A DNA stretch of 56,917 nucleotides, from positions 1 through 56,917 of the forward strand of contig JAGMDF010000027.1 in NCBI GenBank assembly GCA_023128825.1, given 5' to 3'. Source of the DNA: Caldifarciminota bacterium. Its GTDB lineage: Bacteria > Hydrothermota > Tepidihabitantia > B3-TA06. Positions 16,988 through 25,495 of this stretch are shown in pieces (position 1 is the first letter of the stretch; each line of letters begins with the position of its first letter). The translations under genes were made by a program, and so were the position numbers. The notes beneath the pieces were generated by a model. It was not told the origin of the DNA. It worked only from the letters and a program-made list of their open reading frames with translations, and made no database searches.

Positions 16988-18530
16988 TGTTGCGTACCTC
17001 GCGGATCACCACAACCTTGATGTAACCTGGATACTTAAGCTCTTTCTGGATCTGGTTGGCGATCTTCATACTCATCCCCTCCATCTCCAGATCACTTACA
17101 ATCTCAGGTTGCACAAGCACCCTTATTTCTCGACCTGCCTGGATGGCGTATGCCTTCTCCACACCCTCAAAGCTCGAAGCGATATCCTCGAGTCTTTCCA
17201 GCCTCTTAAGATACGCCTCAAGCGTTTCACGTCGTGCACCGGGCCGCGAACCCGATATGGAATCGGCAGCAGCCACAAGGAAGGCATAAGAACTTTCCAT
17301 AGAAACCTCTTCGTGATGCGCGGCTATCGCGTTTACCACCGCATCATCCTCTCCATACTGTGAGGCGATGCGAGCGCCTATCTCGGCGTGAGGTCCTTCT
17401 ATCGTCACCTCGGCAACCTTGCCTATGTCATGCAAGAGCCCGGCCCTTGCCGCCAACTGCGCATCAAGATCAAGCTCAACAGCCATATTCACGCAGAGAT
17501 GAGCCACTTCCTTAGAGTGCTGTAAGAGATTCTGACCGTAACTTGAACGATACTTCATCTTGCCGATGTAGTTGTAAAGTTCGTTGTGAAGACCTATGAT
17601 CCCCAGCTCGGCTGCGGTTTCCTCACCGACGACTTTGATATGCTCTATCGTATCTTTCTCGACCTCCTGGCAGACCTCCTCTATCCTGGCTGGATGTATT
17701 CGACCGTCCCTTATCAAGCGCTCAAGGGCGAGTTTAGCCTTTTCCCTGCGCAAGGGATCAAAAGCCGAGATAATCACAGCCCCTGGGGTGTCGTCAACAA
17801 GAACCTCCACACCGGTCAGGGTCTCGAAGGTGCGTATGTTACGCCCCTCTCGCCCGATGATTCGACCTTTAAGCTCCTCTGTAGGCAGCTCAACGACAGA
17901 AACCGTAGTTTCGGTCCAATGGGAGAGGGATACCTTTTGAATAGCCTGAGAGATAACTTCCCTGGCTTCCCGTTCGCCTTCCTCACGAGCGCGTTCCTTG
18001 ATATCCTTAACTATCTGCACAGCCTCAAGATCAACCTGCTTGCGAATGTTCTCTATCAACTCCTCTTTGGCCTTCTGCTTGCTTATAAGGGATACCTTCT
18101 CCAGACGACGGTTTTCCTCCTCTATGAGTTGGTCGTAGCGTTGCATCTTCGTTTTTAAGAGCTTCTCAAGATTGGCAATGTACTTCTCGTTACGGATCAT
18201 GACGCGTTCTCGCTCGGTAAGATAATGGCCCCTGCGTTCAAGCATAGCCTCGCGGTCGGAGAGTTTCTTTGCCTGTTTTTCCAGCTCCCGGCGGTCGATC
18301 GAGAGCTCCTTTTCAAGCTTTTCCTTGGTCTTGAACCAGCGTTCCTTTACTTCGACCTCGGCAACCTTGATGGTTCGTTCGGACTCCTTTTGCGCTTGTT
18401 TGAGAATCTCGTTCGCACGCATCTTGGTAGAGGCGATTCGCCTCGTACCGATCAGTTGAAATAGGAAAAATCCCACAAGAAAAGCCACCACAGCTACCCC
18501 TGCGAGAATAATAATCCACAAAGTAGGCAT
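16971..18530 (-). CDS. rny: Ribonuclease Y
   Basis: 519 aa from the ATG at 18530, which has GGAGG 6 nt upstream and leads straight into the transmembrane anchor (LWIIILAGVAVVAFLVGFFL, 4-23). A long Lys/Glu-rich coiled coil covers about 30-190, a KH domain with GRIIGREGRNIR about 220, and an HD phosphohydrolase with LLHDIGKVAE about 366. It is a membrane-tethered endoribonuclease that starts mRNA decay. An in-frame GTG/ATG further upstream would run into the 6S RNA candidate and was not used. Confidence 0.95.
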   Translation of the reverse strand: MPTLWIIILAGVAVVAFLVGFFLFQLIGTRRIASTKMRANEILKQAQKESERTIKVAEVEVKERWFKTKEKLEKELSIDRRELEKQAKKLSDREAMLERRGHYLTERERVMIRNEKYIANLEKLLKTKMQRYDQLIEEENRRLEKVSLISKQKAKEELIENIRKQVDLEAVQIVKDIKERAREEGEREAREVISQAIQKVSLSHWTETTVSVVELPTEELKGRIIGREGRNIRTFETLTGVEVLVDDTPGAVIISAFDPLRREKAKLALERLIRDGRIHPARIEEVCQEVEKDTIEHIKVVGEETAAELGIIGLHNELYNYIGKMKYRSSYGQNLLQHSKEVAHLCVNMAVELDLDAQLAARAGLLHDIGKVAEVTIEGPHAEIGARIASQYGEDDAVVNAIAAHHEEVSMESSYAFLVAAADSISGSRPGARRETLEAYLKRLERLEDIASSFEGVEKAYAIQAGREIRVLVQPEIVSDLEMEGMSMKIANQIQKELKYPGYIKVVVIREVRNIEYAK

Positions 18531-18551
18531 CTTCGTCCTCCAGATCCTCCG

Positions 18552-18719
18552 CCGTGTCGTGGGGACGGATGTCTTTGAACCCAAGAATCATGGCGGGGTT
18601 CGGTTAGTCGAATCCTGAAATCCCCAGGGATTTCATCCCTGATGGGTTCTCAATTCATCGACGCCATTCCCCAATCCCTGAGCGTTGGCTCAAGACAAAG
18701 ACCGTCACCACGCACACGG
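18552..18719 (-). ncRNA. ssrS: Candidate 6S RNA
   Basis: 168 nt between zapA and rny, minus strand. The ends pair in a long closing stem: CCGTGTgCGTGGtGACGGTCTTTG at the 5' side matches CAAAGACatCCGTCcCCACGACACGG-type sequence at the 3' side with small bulges (plus-strand 18552-18578 against 18697-18719). It continues as TTGAGCCAA against TTGGGTTCAA, then opens into a large bulge and a terminal hairpin CAGGGAT-GAA-ATCCCTG. Length, long interrupted hairpin, the TTGAGCC/GGGTTCAA blocks and location just after zapA (as in enterobacteria) fit 6S RNA, which binds the housekeeping RNA polymerase. Not tested with a covariance model. Confidence 0.6.
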
Positions 18720-18726
18720 CAGATTG

Positions 18727-18993
18727 CTATATCATTTCATCTATCCCCCGGATGAGACGCCTAACCTTCTCGGCTACCTCTTCTTCAAAGAGACCGCGCT
18801 GCTCGTCAAGTTTGTCGGCTAAATCAAGAGCCACGAGCAACGCGCATCGAGTAACCGACATATTACCAAACTTTTCCTTCTTCTCTCTAACTAACTTGTC
18901 AATCCACGAAGCAAGACGCGTCAGACGATCAGGCGTGGTGTCATGACGAACCTGCATCTCGTAGCCGGCAATCTTTACCCGATCAACAGCCAT
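18727..18993 (-). CDS. zapA: Cell division protein ZapA
   Basis: 88 aa from the ATG at 18993. It opens with VDRVKIAGYEMQVRHD, the beta-hairpin start of ZapA (I-x-G-x-x-Y/F), followed by helices and a C-terminal coiled coil (DKLDEQRGLFEEEVAEKV). ZapA bundles FtsZ filaments. A longer in-frame ORF reaches 19128 but its extra part is the shadow of a small ORF read in another frame. The start is 10 nt after that ORF's stop, consistent with coupling. Confidence 0.8.
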   Translation of the reverse strand: MAVDRVKIAGYEMQVRHDTTPDRLTRLASWIDKLVREKKEKFGNMSVTRCALLVALDLADKLDEQRGLFEEEVAEKVRRLIRGIDEMI

Positions 18994-19003
18994 AATGAAC
19001 GTC

Positions 19004-19180
19004 TCATTCGGGTTCTTCCAATCTGCCAAGTATTCCACTAATGCGTGCAGCTGCAGCCTCTCGCAGTGCTTCCAATTCGCTAATCCGGACCTGCACCTGC
19101 TCACGCTCGGCTTCCAGTTCCCGCACACGCTGAATCAAGCGCCCTATTCTCTCCTCCAGCTGCTTGAACTCAGCTTCCAT
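19004..19180 (-). CDS. 58-aa coiled-coil protein between pheT and zapA
   Basis: A short ORF (MEAEFKQLEERIGRL...RLEEPE) that is almost entirely Glu/Arg/Leu with heptad spacing, so a coiled coil. It begins 11 nt inside the end of pheT and ends 10 nt before zapA, tight packing that argues for a real gene. Size and position recall small division-linked coiled coils such as ZapB, but no specific homology is claimed. Confidence 0.6.
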   Translation of the reverse strand: MEAEFKQLEERIGRLIQRVRELEAEREQVQVRISELEALREAAAARISGILGRLEEPE

Positions 19181-21521
19181 CGCTCTCTCGCCCTCTGACC
19201 ACAGCGTTGAACTTAGCTGCCACCCGTTCGCCGACCTCTGCCATTATGCGATCCAACTCCTCTTTAGCAAGGTTTCCATCACGCGGCATAAAACGAAGCC
19301 GCAGCCCCAGATTACGCTTCCCTGCGGGAAGTGGATCGCCTGCGTAACTATCAAATACGTCGACACTCGTGCACAAGGAACCTGCCTGGCTGCGAACAAA
19401 TTGCATTACATCAGCCGCACTATGGTTCACATCCAGAAGCAGGGCCATGTCACGCTCGACCGGGCTGAAACGGGGCAGCCCTTCAAAGCTTGATTTATCA
19501 CCAATAACAGCCTCAAATGCTGTGAGATCGGCCTCACAGAAGTAGACTTCCTGCGCGATGTCGAAATGCTCGAGCAACTCGGATGAAACCCTGCCGAGCT
19601 CGATTACTACAGCATCATCCATCTTGACCAGGCAGGCCTCATCTTCGAAGTAACCGGGTTCCGCGGGCTCAAAGCGCGCTCCTTTGATTCCAAAACGCTC
19701 GAAAAACATCTCTACGATCCCCTTGAGATCGAAGAAATCAACGCTGCAGGACCCCTGATCCCATCGAAGTGGAGCGGCGTTTCCGGTAAGTAGGATCCCA
19801 AGACGGGTCTTCTCTGAAGGTGAATCCTTGCCTTTGGTAAAAACCTCTCCCATCTCATAGATTCCAAGATCAGAGTTGCCGAAACGTACGTTAGATGAGG
19901 CAACCGCAAGCATGCTAGGAAGAAGCGAGGGACGCAGCACGCCCATCCGTTCGGATAGTGGATTGGTTATGGGGATGAGTGCACCATCAAGCTCGCCAGG
20001 GATATCCTCTCTAGGGATAAGACTGAGTGAATACACCTCAGAGAGTCCCAACCCGGAGCAAAAACTGCGAATCTGCTCGAGGCGCTTGGATAGGGGATGC
20101 CTTTGGCCTCGGCGTTCGGCACGCCAACCGAGCCTCGAAGGCAACCCGTCGTAGCCTGAAAGCCGCAGCACCTCCTCGATTACATCCACATCCTCGGCAA
20201 CGTCGTTGCGATATGATGGAACCTTTGCCTTCAGAGAATCCGCGTTCAGTTTGATCTCAAAGCCTATAAATTCCAGATTCTTCTTCGCCGCTTCAGGATC
20301 AACGTGTGTGGCAGCGTAGGAATCGAGTTTGGCAAACCCAAGAGAAACCGACCCCTTATCCTTGGGGGCACCGTAGGCCAACTCGTCTGAGACCAAAAGG
20401 TCAGGGTTCATCTCAGCCAGGGTATCTATAAATACTAAAGCGGCGTCACGCACCGCGGCACCGTCAATCCCTGCGGCAAAGCGCTTGCCTGATTCGCTCC
20501 TAAGCCCTGTCTTTTCAATAGCTTGCCTCGCCGCCTGCGGAGCAAACTCGGCTGATTCAAGAAACAACCGCACAGTGCTTTGAGATACCTCGGAGTCCAC
20601 CCCGCCCATCACACCGGCAATGGCAAGGGGGTGGGTAGAGTCGGCGATGAGAAGACAACGCTGGGAAAGCTCATAGGATTTGTGATCTATGGCGGTAAAA
20701 CGCTCGTTCTCGGCAGCGCGGCGGACCCTGACCACGGAATCGCGGATCCGCGCCGCATCAAAGGCGTGAAGAGGCTGACCCGTAAGAAACGTAACGTAGT
20801 TGGTGACATCAACAACATTGTTCACCGGACGCGCCCCGAACGCGTAAAGCATCCAACGAAGCCAGAAGGGGCTCTCGGTTACGCGCACGCCGTCTATCGC
20901 AAAACCGTAGTACTGATGGACGGCATCTTCGGCCTCTATCGTAAGCCTGAACGGATGATCAGCAGAAGTGACGTCAACCACAGGGGGCGGAGGTGGGTTA
21001 AAGCACTCTCCCCACAACACCGATAACTCACGCGCCAGGCCGTATACAGAGTATAAATCGCCCCGGTTAGGGGTAATCTCAACGTCAAGCACCGTGCTTT
21101 CAATAACATCGGAGAGCAGCGCACCAAGAGGCGTATCGGAGGGAAGGACAGCAGGTTTATCGTCCTGCAATCCAAAATCCTCTTCAGTAAGCACCACTGC
21201 TGCCGCGTCGTCGCGATCGGCAAGCGCATCTTTAGCAAGAGGACTTTTCATAAACGCAATCGCCACAACGCTTTCAGACGCCACATCCGTGTGCGAATAA
21301 ACGTAGTAGCGCTCATCTTTCGTTTCAGTCGTGAGAAGAACACCGTCATCCGCATCCCTGAGTTTGCCCGTGATCCTAGCGGTACGAATCTCCGGATCAT
21401 AAGGCAGAAGCTCTATCGTCTCCTCGACCGGGAATCCGACGCGTTCAAGATGCCGTGCAACCGAATCCGCCGAAAGGTCCCGACCAGTCACCTTCTCGAG
21501 CAAACGCATAGGAAGTCTCAT
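19170..21521 (-). CDS. pheT: Phenylalanyl-tRNA synthetase beta subunit
   Basis: 783 aa, near the usual 790-810. A divergent N-terminal region (1-150) precedes the B3/4 editing domain (about 210-370, with VNNVVDVTNYV), B5 domain (about 400-475), the catalytic-like core (FCSGLGLSEVYSLSLI) and a C-terminal anticodon-binding FDX-ACB domain from about 682 (FSPVERDMALLLD). It charges tRNA-Phe together with PheS, whose gene is not beside it, which is unusual. It starts the long minus-strand array through zapA, 6S RNA, rny and lon, from a leaderless promoter. Confidence 0.95.
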   Translation of the reverse strand: MRLPMRLLEKVTGRDLSADSVARHLERVGFPVEETIELLPYDPEIRTARITGKLRDADDGVLLTTETKDERYYVYSHTDVASESVVAIAFMKSPLAKDALADRDDAAAVVLTEEDFGLQDDKPAVLPSDTPLGALLSDVIESTVLDVEITPNRGDLYSVYGLARELSVLWGECFNPPPPPVVDVTSADHPFRLTIEAEDAVHQYYGFAIDGVRVTESPFWLRWMLYAFGARPVNNVVDVTNYVTFLTGQPLHAFDAARIRDSVVRVRRAAENERFTAIDHKSYELSQRCLLIADSTHPLAIAGVMGGVDSEVSQSTVRLFLESAEFAPQAARQAIEKTGLRSESGKRFAAGIDGAAVRDAALVFIDTLAEMNPDLLVSDELAYGAPKDKGSVSLGFAKLDSYAATHVDPEAAKKNLEFIGFEIKLNADSLKAKVPSYRNDVAEDVDVIEEVLRLSGYDGLPSRLGWRAERRGQRHPLSKRLEQIRSFCSGLGLSEVYSLSLIPREDIPGELDGALIPITNPLSERMGVLRPSLLPSMLAVASSNVRFGNSDLGIYEMGEVFTKGKDSPSEKTRLGILLTGNAAPLRWDQGSCSVDFFDLKGIVEMFFERFGIKGARFEPAEPGYFEDEACLVKMDDAVVIELGRVSSELLEHFDIAQEVYFCEADLTAFEAVIGDKSSFEGLPRFSPVERDMALLLDVNHSAADVMQFVRSQAGSLCTSVDVFDSYAGDPLPAGKRNLGLRLRFMPRDGNLAKEELDRIMAEVGERVAAKFNAVVRGRESDGS

Positions 21522-21527
21522 ACCTTA

Positions 21528-21555
21528 AGCATAATTGGATTTCGGCTTTAGTCAA
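21528..21555 (-). promoter_or_regulatory. Leaderless promoter of pheT
   Basis: Minus strand: TTGACT, 16-bp spacer, TATGCT, then 6 nt and the pheT ATG at 21521. Confidence 0.7.
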
Positions 21556-21601
21556 GCACCCCCTCAGCATCCTTCAAGCTAAGGTGCGGGAAGAAGTTCC
21601 C

Positions 21602-22624
21602 TTAACCCTCGATGATCCCGGCCATAACCACCTTGTCCTCCCAGTAGATAACCCCAAGCTGGCCAGGGGTTATGGCCTGTACCGGATGATCCAGGATGAC
21701 CTTATCAGTTTCCAACCGGCACCCGATCCGGGGTGCAGCATAGCGTATCTTGCATGTTAACGCAAGCTCAGATAAGTCGCGGTCAGTGAAGCGGTTGAGA
21801 TGGGAGAGACGGAAGCTCGATCCTGAAAGTGCCGAGTGCGGACCGACTATTACACGGTTGTTCTTCACGTCCACCGAAATCACGTAGAAAGGCTCTGATG
21901 CAGCGATCCCAAGCCCCTTGCGCTGGCCTATGGTGTGAAACCAGATGCCCTTATGGGTTCCGAGTACACGGCCGGAAAGATCAACGATATTGCCCGGCTT
22001 CTCTTCGAGATGCCTGCGAAGAAACGAAGCCGTATCGCCCTCAGGTATAAAGCATATGTCCTGACTTTCCCGGCAGACCACAGGAAGATCATACTCCGAA
22101 GCGATCGCACGCACCTGGGTCTTGGTCAACTCACCAAGAGGGAAGATGAGACGTCTTAGATGCCTTTTTGGGACTAATGCAAGAAAATACTCCTGGGATT
22201 TTTTTTCGTCTTTGGCACGGGCAAGGAATAGTTCTCCGGACTCTTCGATGATCTTCGCGTAATGGCCTGTGGATAGGTAGGCTGCTCCGAAACTGTCCAC
22301 CCTATCCCAGAAGGCCCCGAAGCGAATCCGCTGGTTGCAGAAAGCACAAGGGTTGGGGGTTCGGCCGCTGCGATATTCATCAAGAAAGTAGTTGACGACC
22401 TCGGCCTCGAACTGTTTGCGAACATCGATGACGGTATGTGGTATCCCGATCTTACGGGCAACGGCTACCGCCGCCTCGACATCTTCGCGACCAGAGCAAC
22501 GTTCATCCTTACACATACGCAGGGTAAATCCGAGAGCCTCGTAACCTTCCTGTTTAAGGAGCAGGGCGGCAACCGATGAGTCAACCCCGCCGCTCATCCC
22601 TACGAGAACCTTAGAAGAATCCAT
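21602..22624 (-). CDS. mnmA: tRNA-specific 2-thiouridylase MnmA
   Basis: 340 aa. PP-loop GMSGGVDSSVA at 9-19; catalytic Cys93 (or Cys96) in NPCAFCNQRIRFG and the second catalytic Cys near 190 in CRESQDICFIP. It installs the 2-thio group on U34 of Lys, Glu and Gln tRNAs. The ribosome site GGAG lies about 7 nt before the ATG. Probably monocistronic; no clear promoter was found in the repeat-containing upstream spacer. Confidence 0.95.
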   Translation of the reverse strand: MDSSKVLVGMSGGVDSSVAALLLKQEGYEALGFTLRMCKDERCSGREDVEAAVAVARKIGIPHTVIDVRKQFEAEVVNYFLDEYRSGRTPNPCAFCNQRIRFGAFWDRVDSFGAAYLSTGHYAKIIEESGELFLARAKDEKKSQEYFLALVPKRHLRRLIFPLGELTKTQVRAIASEYDLPVVCRESQDICFIPEGDTASFLRRHLEEKPGNIVDLSGRVLGTHKGIWFHTIGQRKGLGIAASEPFYVISVDVKNNRVIVGPHSALSGSSFRLSHLNRFTDRDLSELALTCKIRYAAPRIGCRLETDKVILDHPVQAITPGQLGVIYWEDKVVMAGIIEG

Positions 22625-22710
22625 AGCGGTCTCCTAAACCAACACAGACATCGCTCTCGATGGACTCACTCCGGTGTCTTTGGAAATCACACCGAAGACA
22701 TCGCCCAAAT

Positions 22711-22756
22711 ATTCTCCCCCTTGATGGGGGACGAAGTGCCCCCGTCGGGGGAGAAT
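22711..22756. repeat. Palindromic intergenic repeat
   Basis: A 46-bp element with perfect 10-bp ends (ATTCTCCCCC / GGGGGAGAAT). It contains the core CCCCCTTGATGGGGG shared with the repeat at 8062-8166. It lies between mnmA and pepA, next to another imperfect palindrome at about 22662-22704 (GGTGTCTTTGG / ACCGAAGACATC). Confidence 0.65.
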
Positions 22757-22857
22757 AAAAGAGGGGGTGAATTCCTACCCAATACAACACTTAACGATAG
22801 AAAAACTGCCAGACAAATCCTCAAATCCTGCTTATCTTAAGCTACGAGGTCCTAAGG

Positions 22858-24363
22858 TTAAACTTCCCACTTTTCAACGAACCTCAGCAGGGTGCGCACG
22901 CCGAAACCGGTAGCGCCCTTGCGATAGCAGGAGTAGGGCTTATCGGTCATCTCCTTGGCTGCAATGTCTATGTGCGCCCAGGGCTTGGAGTCCGTAAAGT
23001 GTTCAAGGAACTTGGCCGCGGTGATCGCTCCTGCATGCCTGCCGCCCGTGTTCTTGATACCGGCAGCCGTGCTCTCTAACTGTTTATTGTACTCATCAAA
23101 CATGGGCATCGGCCAGAGCCGCTCACCGGTCTGGCTCACATTGTCCATAAAGAGTTTCTCTAACTTCTCGTCGGTGGAGAATAAGGCGGCCACCCTGGTT
23201 CCCAGAGCGACCACGGATGCGCCGGTAAGTGTCGCTATATCAACCAGATAGGTTGCGCCAAGCTCGCGCGCGTAAGAAAGCCCGTCGGCAAGAATCAGCC
23301 GTCCCTCGGCGTCGGTGGAGATTATCTCTACCGATGGACCGTCAAGGCCGCAAACGATATCCCCAGGGTTCTGGGCGCGCCCGCCAGGCGAGTTCATAAC
23401 CGCAGGGATGATGCCCAACACGTTGCGCTTGATTCCAAGCTTAGCCGCGGCAAGCATGGCTCCTGCCACAGCAGCACCGCCGCCCATGTCGCCCTTCATC
23501 TCCCCCATACCCTGTGGTTGTTTGAGCGAGATGCCGCCGGAATCGAACATAACGCCCTTGCCTACCATGCCTATCCAGGTGGCCTTATCGCCTGCGCCTT
23601 TGTGACGGATAACCACAAGCCGCGGCGGGGTGGCACTTCCCTTGGCCACCCCCCACATGAGGTTCAGGCCTTTCTTCTGAATCCAGACCTCATCGTGGAC
23701 AGTAACTTCAGCTCCGGCTTTGCTCAAGACCTCTTCGACTCGGTTAGCGAACTCGGCAGGGGTCATCACGTTGCTCGGTTCGTTCACAAGATCGCGTGCA
23801 AAGTTCTGCGCCCAGGCGATAGCCTCGACACGCTTCACACCTGATTGAAACGCAGCAAGCTTATCCGCGTCGCGCTCTATTATGGTGAGATTCTCCAGAC
23901 GAGGCTTCGTCCGATCCTCTTCGGATTTGTACCTGTCGAACCGATAAGCGGCCAGAAGAGAGCCGATTGCAGTGGCCTCAGCCGCGGACTGAGGTTGGAT
24001 CCCCCCGATGCCTGCGCCGTGCACGATGGTTGCCATATCCTTTATGGAGAGCTTCTCCGCAGCCCAGAGTGCGGCTGCAGCCGCGCGGCGCGCTTCTTCA
24101 GGGCCGAACTTATCGGATTCACCAAGACCAACAACCAGCACCCGTGCTGCAGGAATCTTTTCATAGGTATAAAAGAGAAGCGTCTGGCCAAGCTTGCCTT
24201 TCATCTCGCCGGCTGCCAAGGCCTTACTGACGGCTCCACCAAGTGCCTGATCCACAGCTCCGGTGGCGCCGCCCGGATGCTTTACACCCTCGAAAAGATT
24301 AACCACGAGTAACGGCGCGGCAAAATTGGTTACATCGCCTTCTTTAACTTCTACCTTCATCAT
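22858..24363 (-). CDS. pepA: Leucyl (cytosol) aminopeptidase, M17 family
   Basis: 501 aa. The M17 signature is seen as STDAEGRLILADGL near 345, with metal and substrate ligands around GKGVMFDSGGISLK (about 265-280). N-terminal macro-like domain 1-165. It removes N-terminal residues from peptides in the cytoplasm. GAGGAG precedes ATGATG; either ATG may be used. It has its own consensus promoter, divergent from the Trp-rich gene array. Confidence 0.95.
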   Translation of the reverse strand: MMKVEVKEGDVTNFAAPLLVVNLFEGVKHPGGATGAVDQALGGAVSKALAAGEMKGKLGQTLLFYTYEKIPAARVLVVGLGESDKFGPEEARRAAAAALWAAEKLSIKDMATIVHGAGIGGIQPQSAAEATAIGSLLAAYRFDRYKSEEDRTKPRLENLTIIERDADKLAAFQSGVKRVEAIAWAQNFARDLVNEPSNVMTPAEFANRVEEVLSKAGAEVTVHDEVWIQKKGLNLMWGVAKGSATPPRLVVIRHKGAGDKATWIGMVGKGVMFDSGGISLKQPQGMGEMKGDMGGGAAVAGAMLAAAKLGIKRNVLGIIPAVMNSPGGRAQNPGDIVCGLDGPSVEIISTDAEGRLILADGLSYARELGATYLVDIATLTGASVVALGTRVAALFSTDEKLEKLFMDNVSQTGERLWPMPMFDEYNKQLESTAAGIKNTGGRHAGAITAAKFLEHFTDSKPWAHIDIAAKEMTDKPYSCYRKGATGFGVRTLLRFVEKWEV

Positions 24364-24395
24364 CGATCTCCTCGGTTTCTAATTTTTTAAAAAAG

Positions 24396-24423
24396 AGTAT
24401 AGGCACGAGGTCAGTGATGTCAA
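24396..24423 (-). promoter_or_regulatory. Promoter of pepA
   Basis: Minus strand: TTGACA, 16-bp spacer, TATACT; leader of about 25 nt containing the GAGGAG ribosome site. Confidence 0.85.
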
Positions 24424-24574
24424 ACTTACGTGGTCACTTGATAATCCCCATACCCTAATCATCACACTTGCTGCGACGAAGTCCATTCAAACCTGACGGG
24501 TGTAACACAGCAACGATATTACGGGCGGAACAGATTTCTCGATAGTATTAAATGTATTAATATCTTTTGGGGTA

Positions 24575-24602
24575 TTGACAAACAAAGTTTATTCCTTATA
24601 AT
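24575..24602 (+). promoter_or_regulatory. Consensus promoter of the Trp-rich exported protein genes
   Basis: TTGACA, 16-bp spacer, TATAAT: both hexamers are perfect consensus. A leader of about 30 nt ends in AAGGAGG. High expression is inferred. Confidence 0.88.
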
Positions 24603-24639
24603 TCGTTCGTGAGAACCCTTAAACTATAAGGAGGCAAAA

Positions 24640-25035
24640 ATGAGCAAAAAGGGCACACTCTCACTAATCCTCGGTCTGGTGCTACTGTTAGGAGTCAGTG
24701 CATTGACGGCTTCTGACTGGGTAGGCACCTATGACGGCGACGATCAGGGCGTCATTGAAGGCACCCTTAACGAAACCGTTGATCCCGCAATCTACGAAGG
24801 CACCTGGGAAAGCTACCTTGACTATCCCCACAACTACGGCACCTGGTACGGAAGAGCAGAGGAGATAGTAAACGGCTGGTTCGTAGTGCGAGAAGGTGAG
24901 ATCTACGACGACGAAGGAACCTACATCGGAATCTGGTGCGGCACCTTCCCAGCCCCCTGGATAGACGGCATTGCTTCAGGCAACTGGTGGAGAGACAACG
25001 GATGGCAGGGAACCTGGATCGCGTGGAAAGAATAG
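24640..25035 (+). CDS. Trp-rich exported protein 1
   Basis: 131 aa; family not recognised. Signal peptide about 1-24 (SLILGLVLLLGVSALTAS). The mature part is acidic and very rich in Trp, Gly and Tyr, with repeating short blocks: DWVGTYDGDDQG, GTWESY, GTWYGRAEE, GIWCGTF, ASGNWW, GWQGTW. The spacing suggests a small all-beta protein with regularly placed Trp-Gly turns. It is paralogous to the next two genes and first after a consensus promoter with AAGGAGG. Periplasmic or extracellular; function unknown. Confidence 0.75.
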   Translation: MSKKGTLSLILGLVLLLGVSALTASDWVGTYDGDDQGVIEGTLNETVDPAIYEGTWESYLDYPHNYGTWYGRAEEIVNGWFVVREGEIYDDEGTYIGIWCGTFPAPWIDGIASGNWWRDNGWQGTWIAWKE

Positions 25036-25066
25036 AAAAACAAAACAATAACCGCAAGGAGGAAAG

Positions 25067-25447
25067 ATGAAAAACAAAGGAACCTTGATCGTGGCCGTAG
25101 TATTGGTGTTTGCGGCCACCGCTCTAATGGCCAACTCCAACTGGGTAGGCACCTTTACCGGCGACCACTCAGGTAACTGGAAAGGTACGCTTAACCCAAG
25201 CCAGGACCCCTGCTTCACAGGTATATGGGAAGAGATCTCTACCGACCCCCCGGATACAGGCTATCTACGCGGCAACTACATAGAACAAAGGGACAACTAC
25301 TACTATGTGAGAGGCGACGTTCTAAACGAGGAGAATCAGGACATCGGCGACTGGTCCGGAAACTTCCCCATTCCGGACGCCCAGGCTTCAGGTAGATGGG
25401 TGCTGGATAACGGAGATCGGGGAACCTGGAGCGGTTGGAGCTACTAG
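25067..25447 (+). CDS. Trp-rich exported protein 2
   Basis: 126 aa, paralogue of the genes on both sides. Signal peptide about 1-23, then NWVGTFTGDHSGNWKGTLN, GIWEEI, RGNYIE, YYYVRGDVLNEENQDIG, DWSGNFP, ASGRWV and RGTWSGW, the same order of blocks as protein 1. It follows 31 nt after protein 1 with its own AAGGAGG, so one transcript is likely. Function unknown. Confidence 0.75.
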   Translation: MKNKGTLIVAVVLVFAATALMANSNWVGTFTGDHSGNWKGTLNPSQDPCFTGIWEEISTDPPDTGYLRGNYIEQRDNYYYVRGDVLNEENQDIGDWSGNFPIPDAQASGRWVLDNGDRGTWSGWSY

Positions 25448-25495
25448 CGACAAAGATAAACTCGTTGTGACATTGCAATCATTCAAGGAGAAGAC

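Noticed and set aside
18530-18584. Longer rny start at 18584
   Set aside because: The extra N-terminus lies before the membrane anchor and overlaps the closing stem of the 6S candidate; the ATG at 18530 has GGAGG at proper distance.
18993-19128. Longer zapA reading frame to 19128
   Set aside because: The extra part (Cys/Trp/Arg-rich) is out-of-frame reading of the coiled-coil ORF at 19004-19180; ZapA homology starts at 18993.
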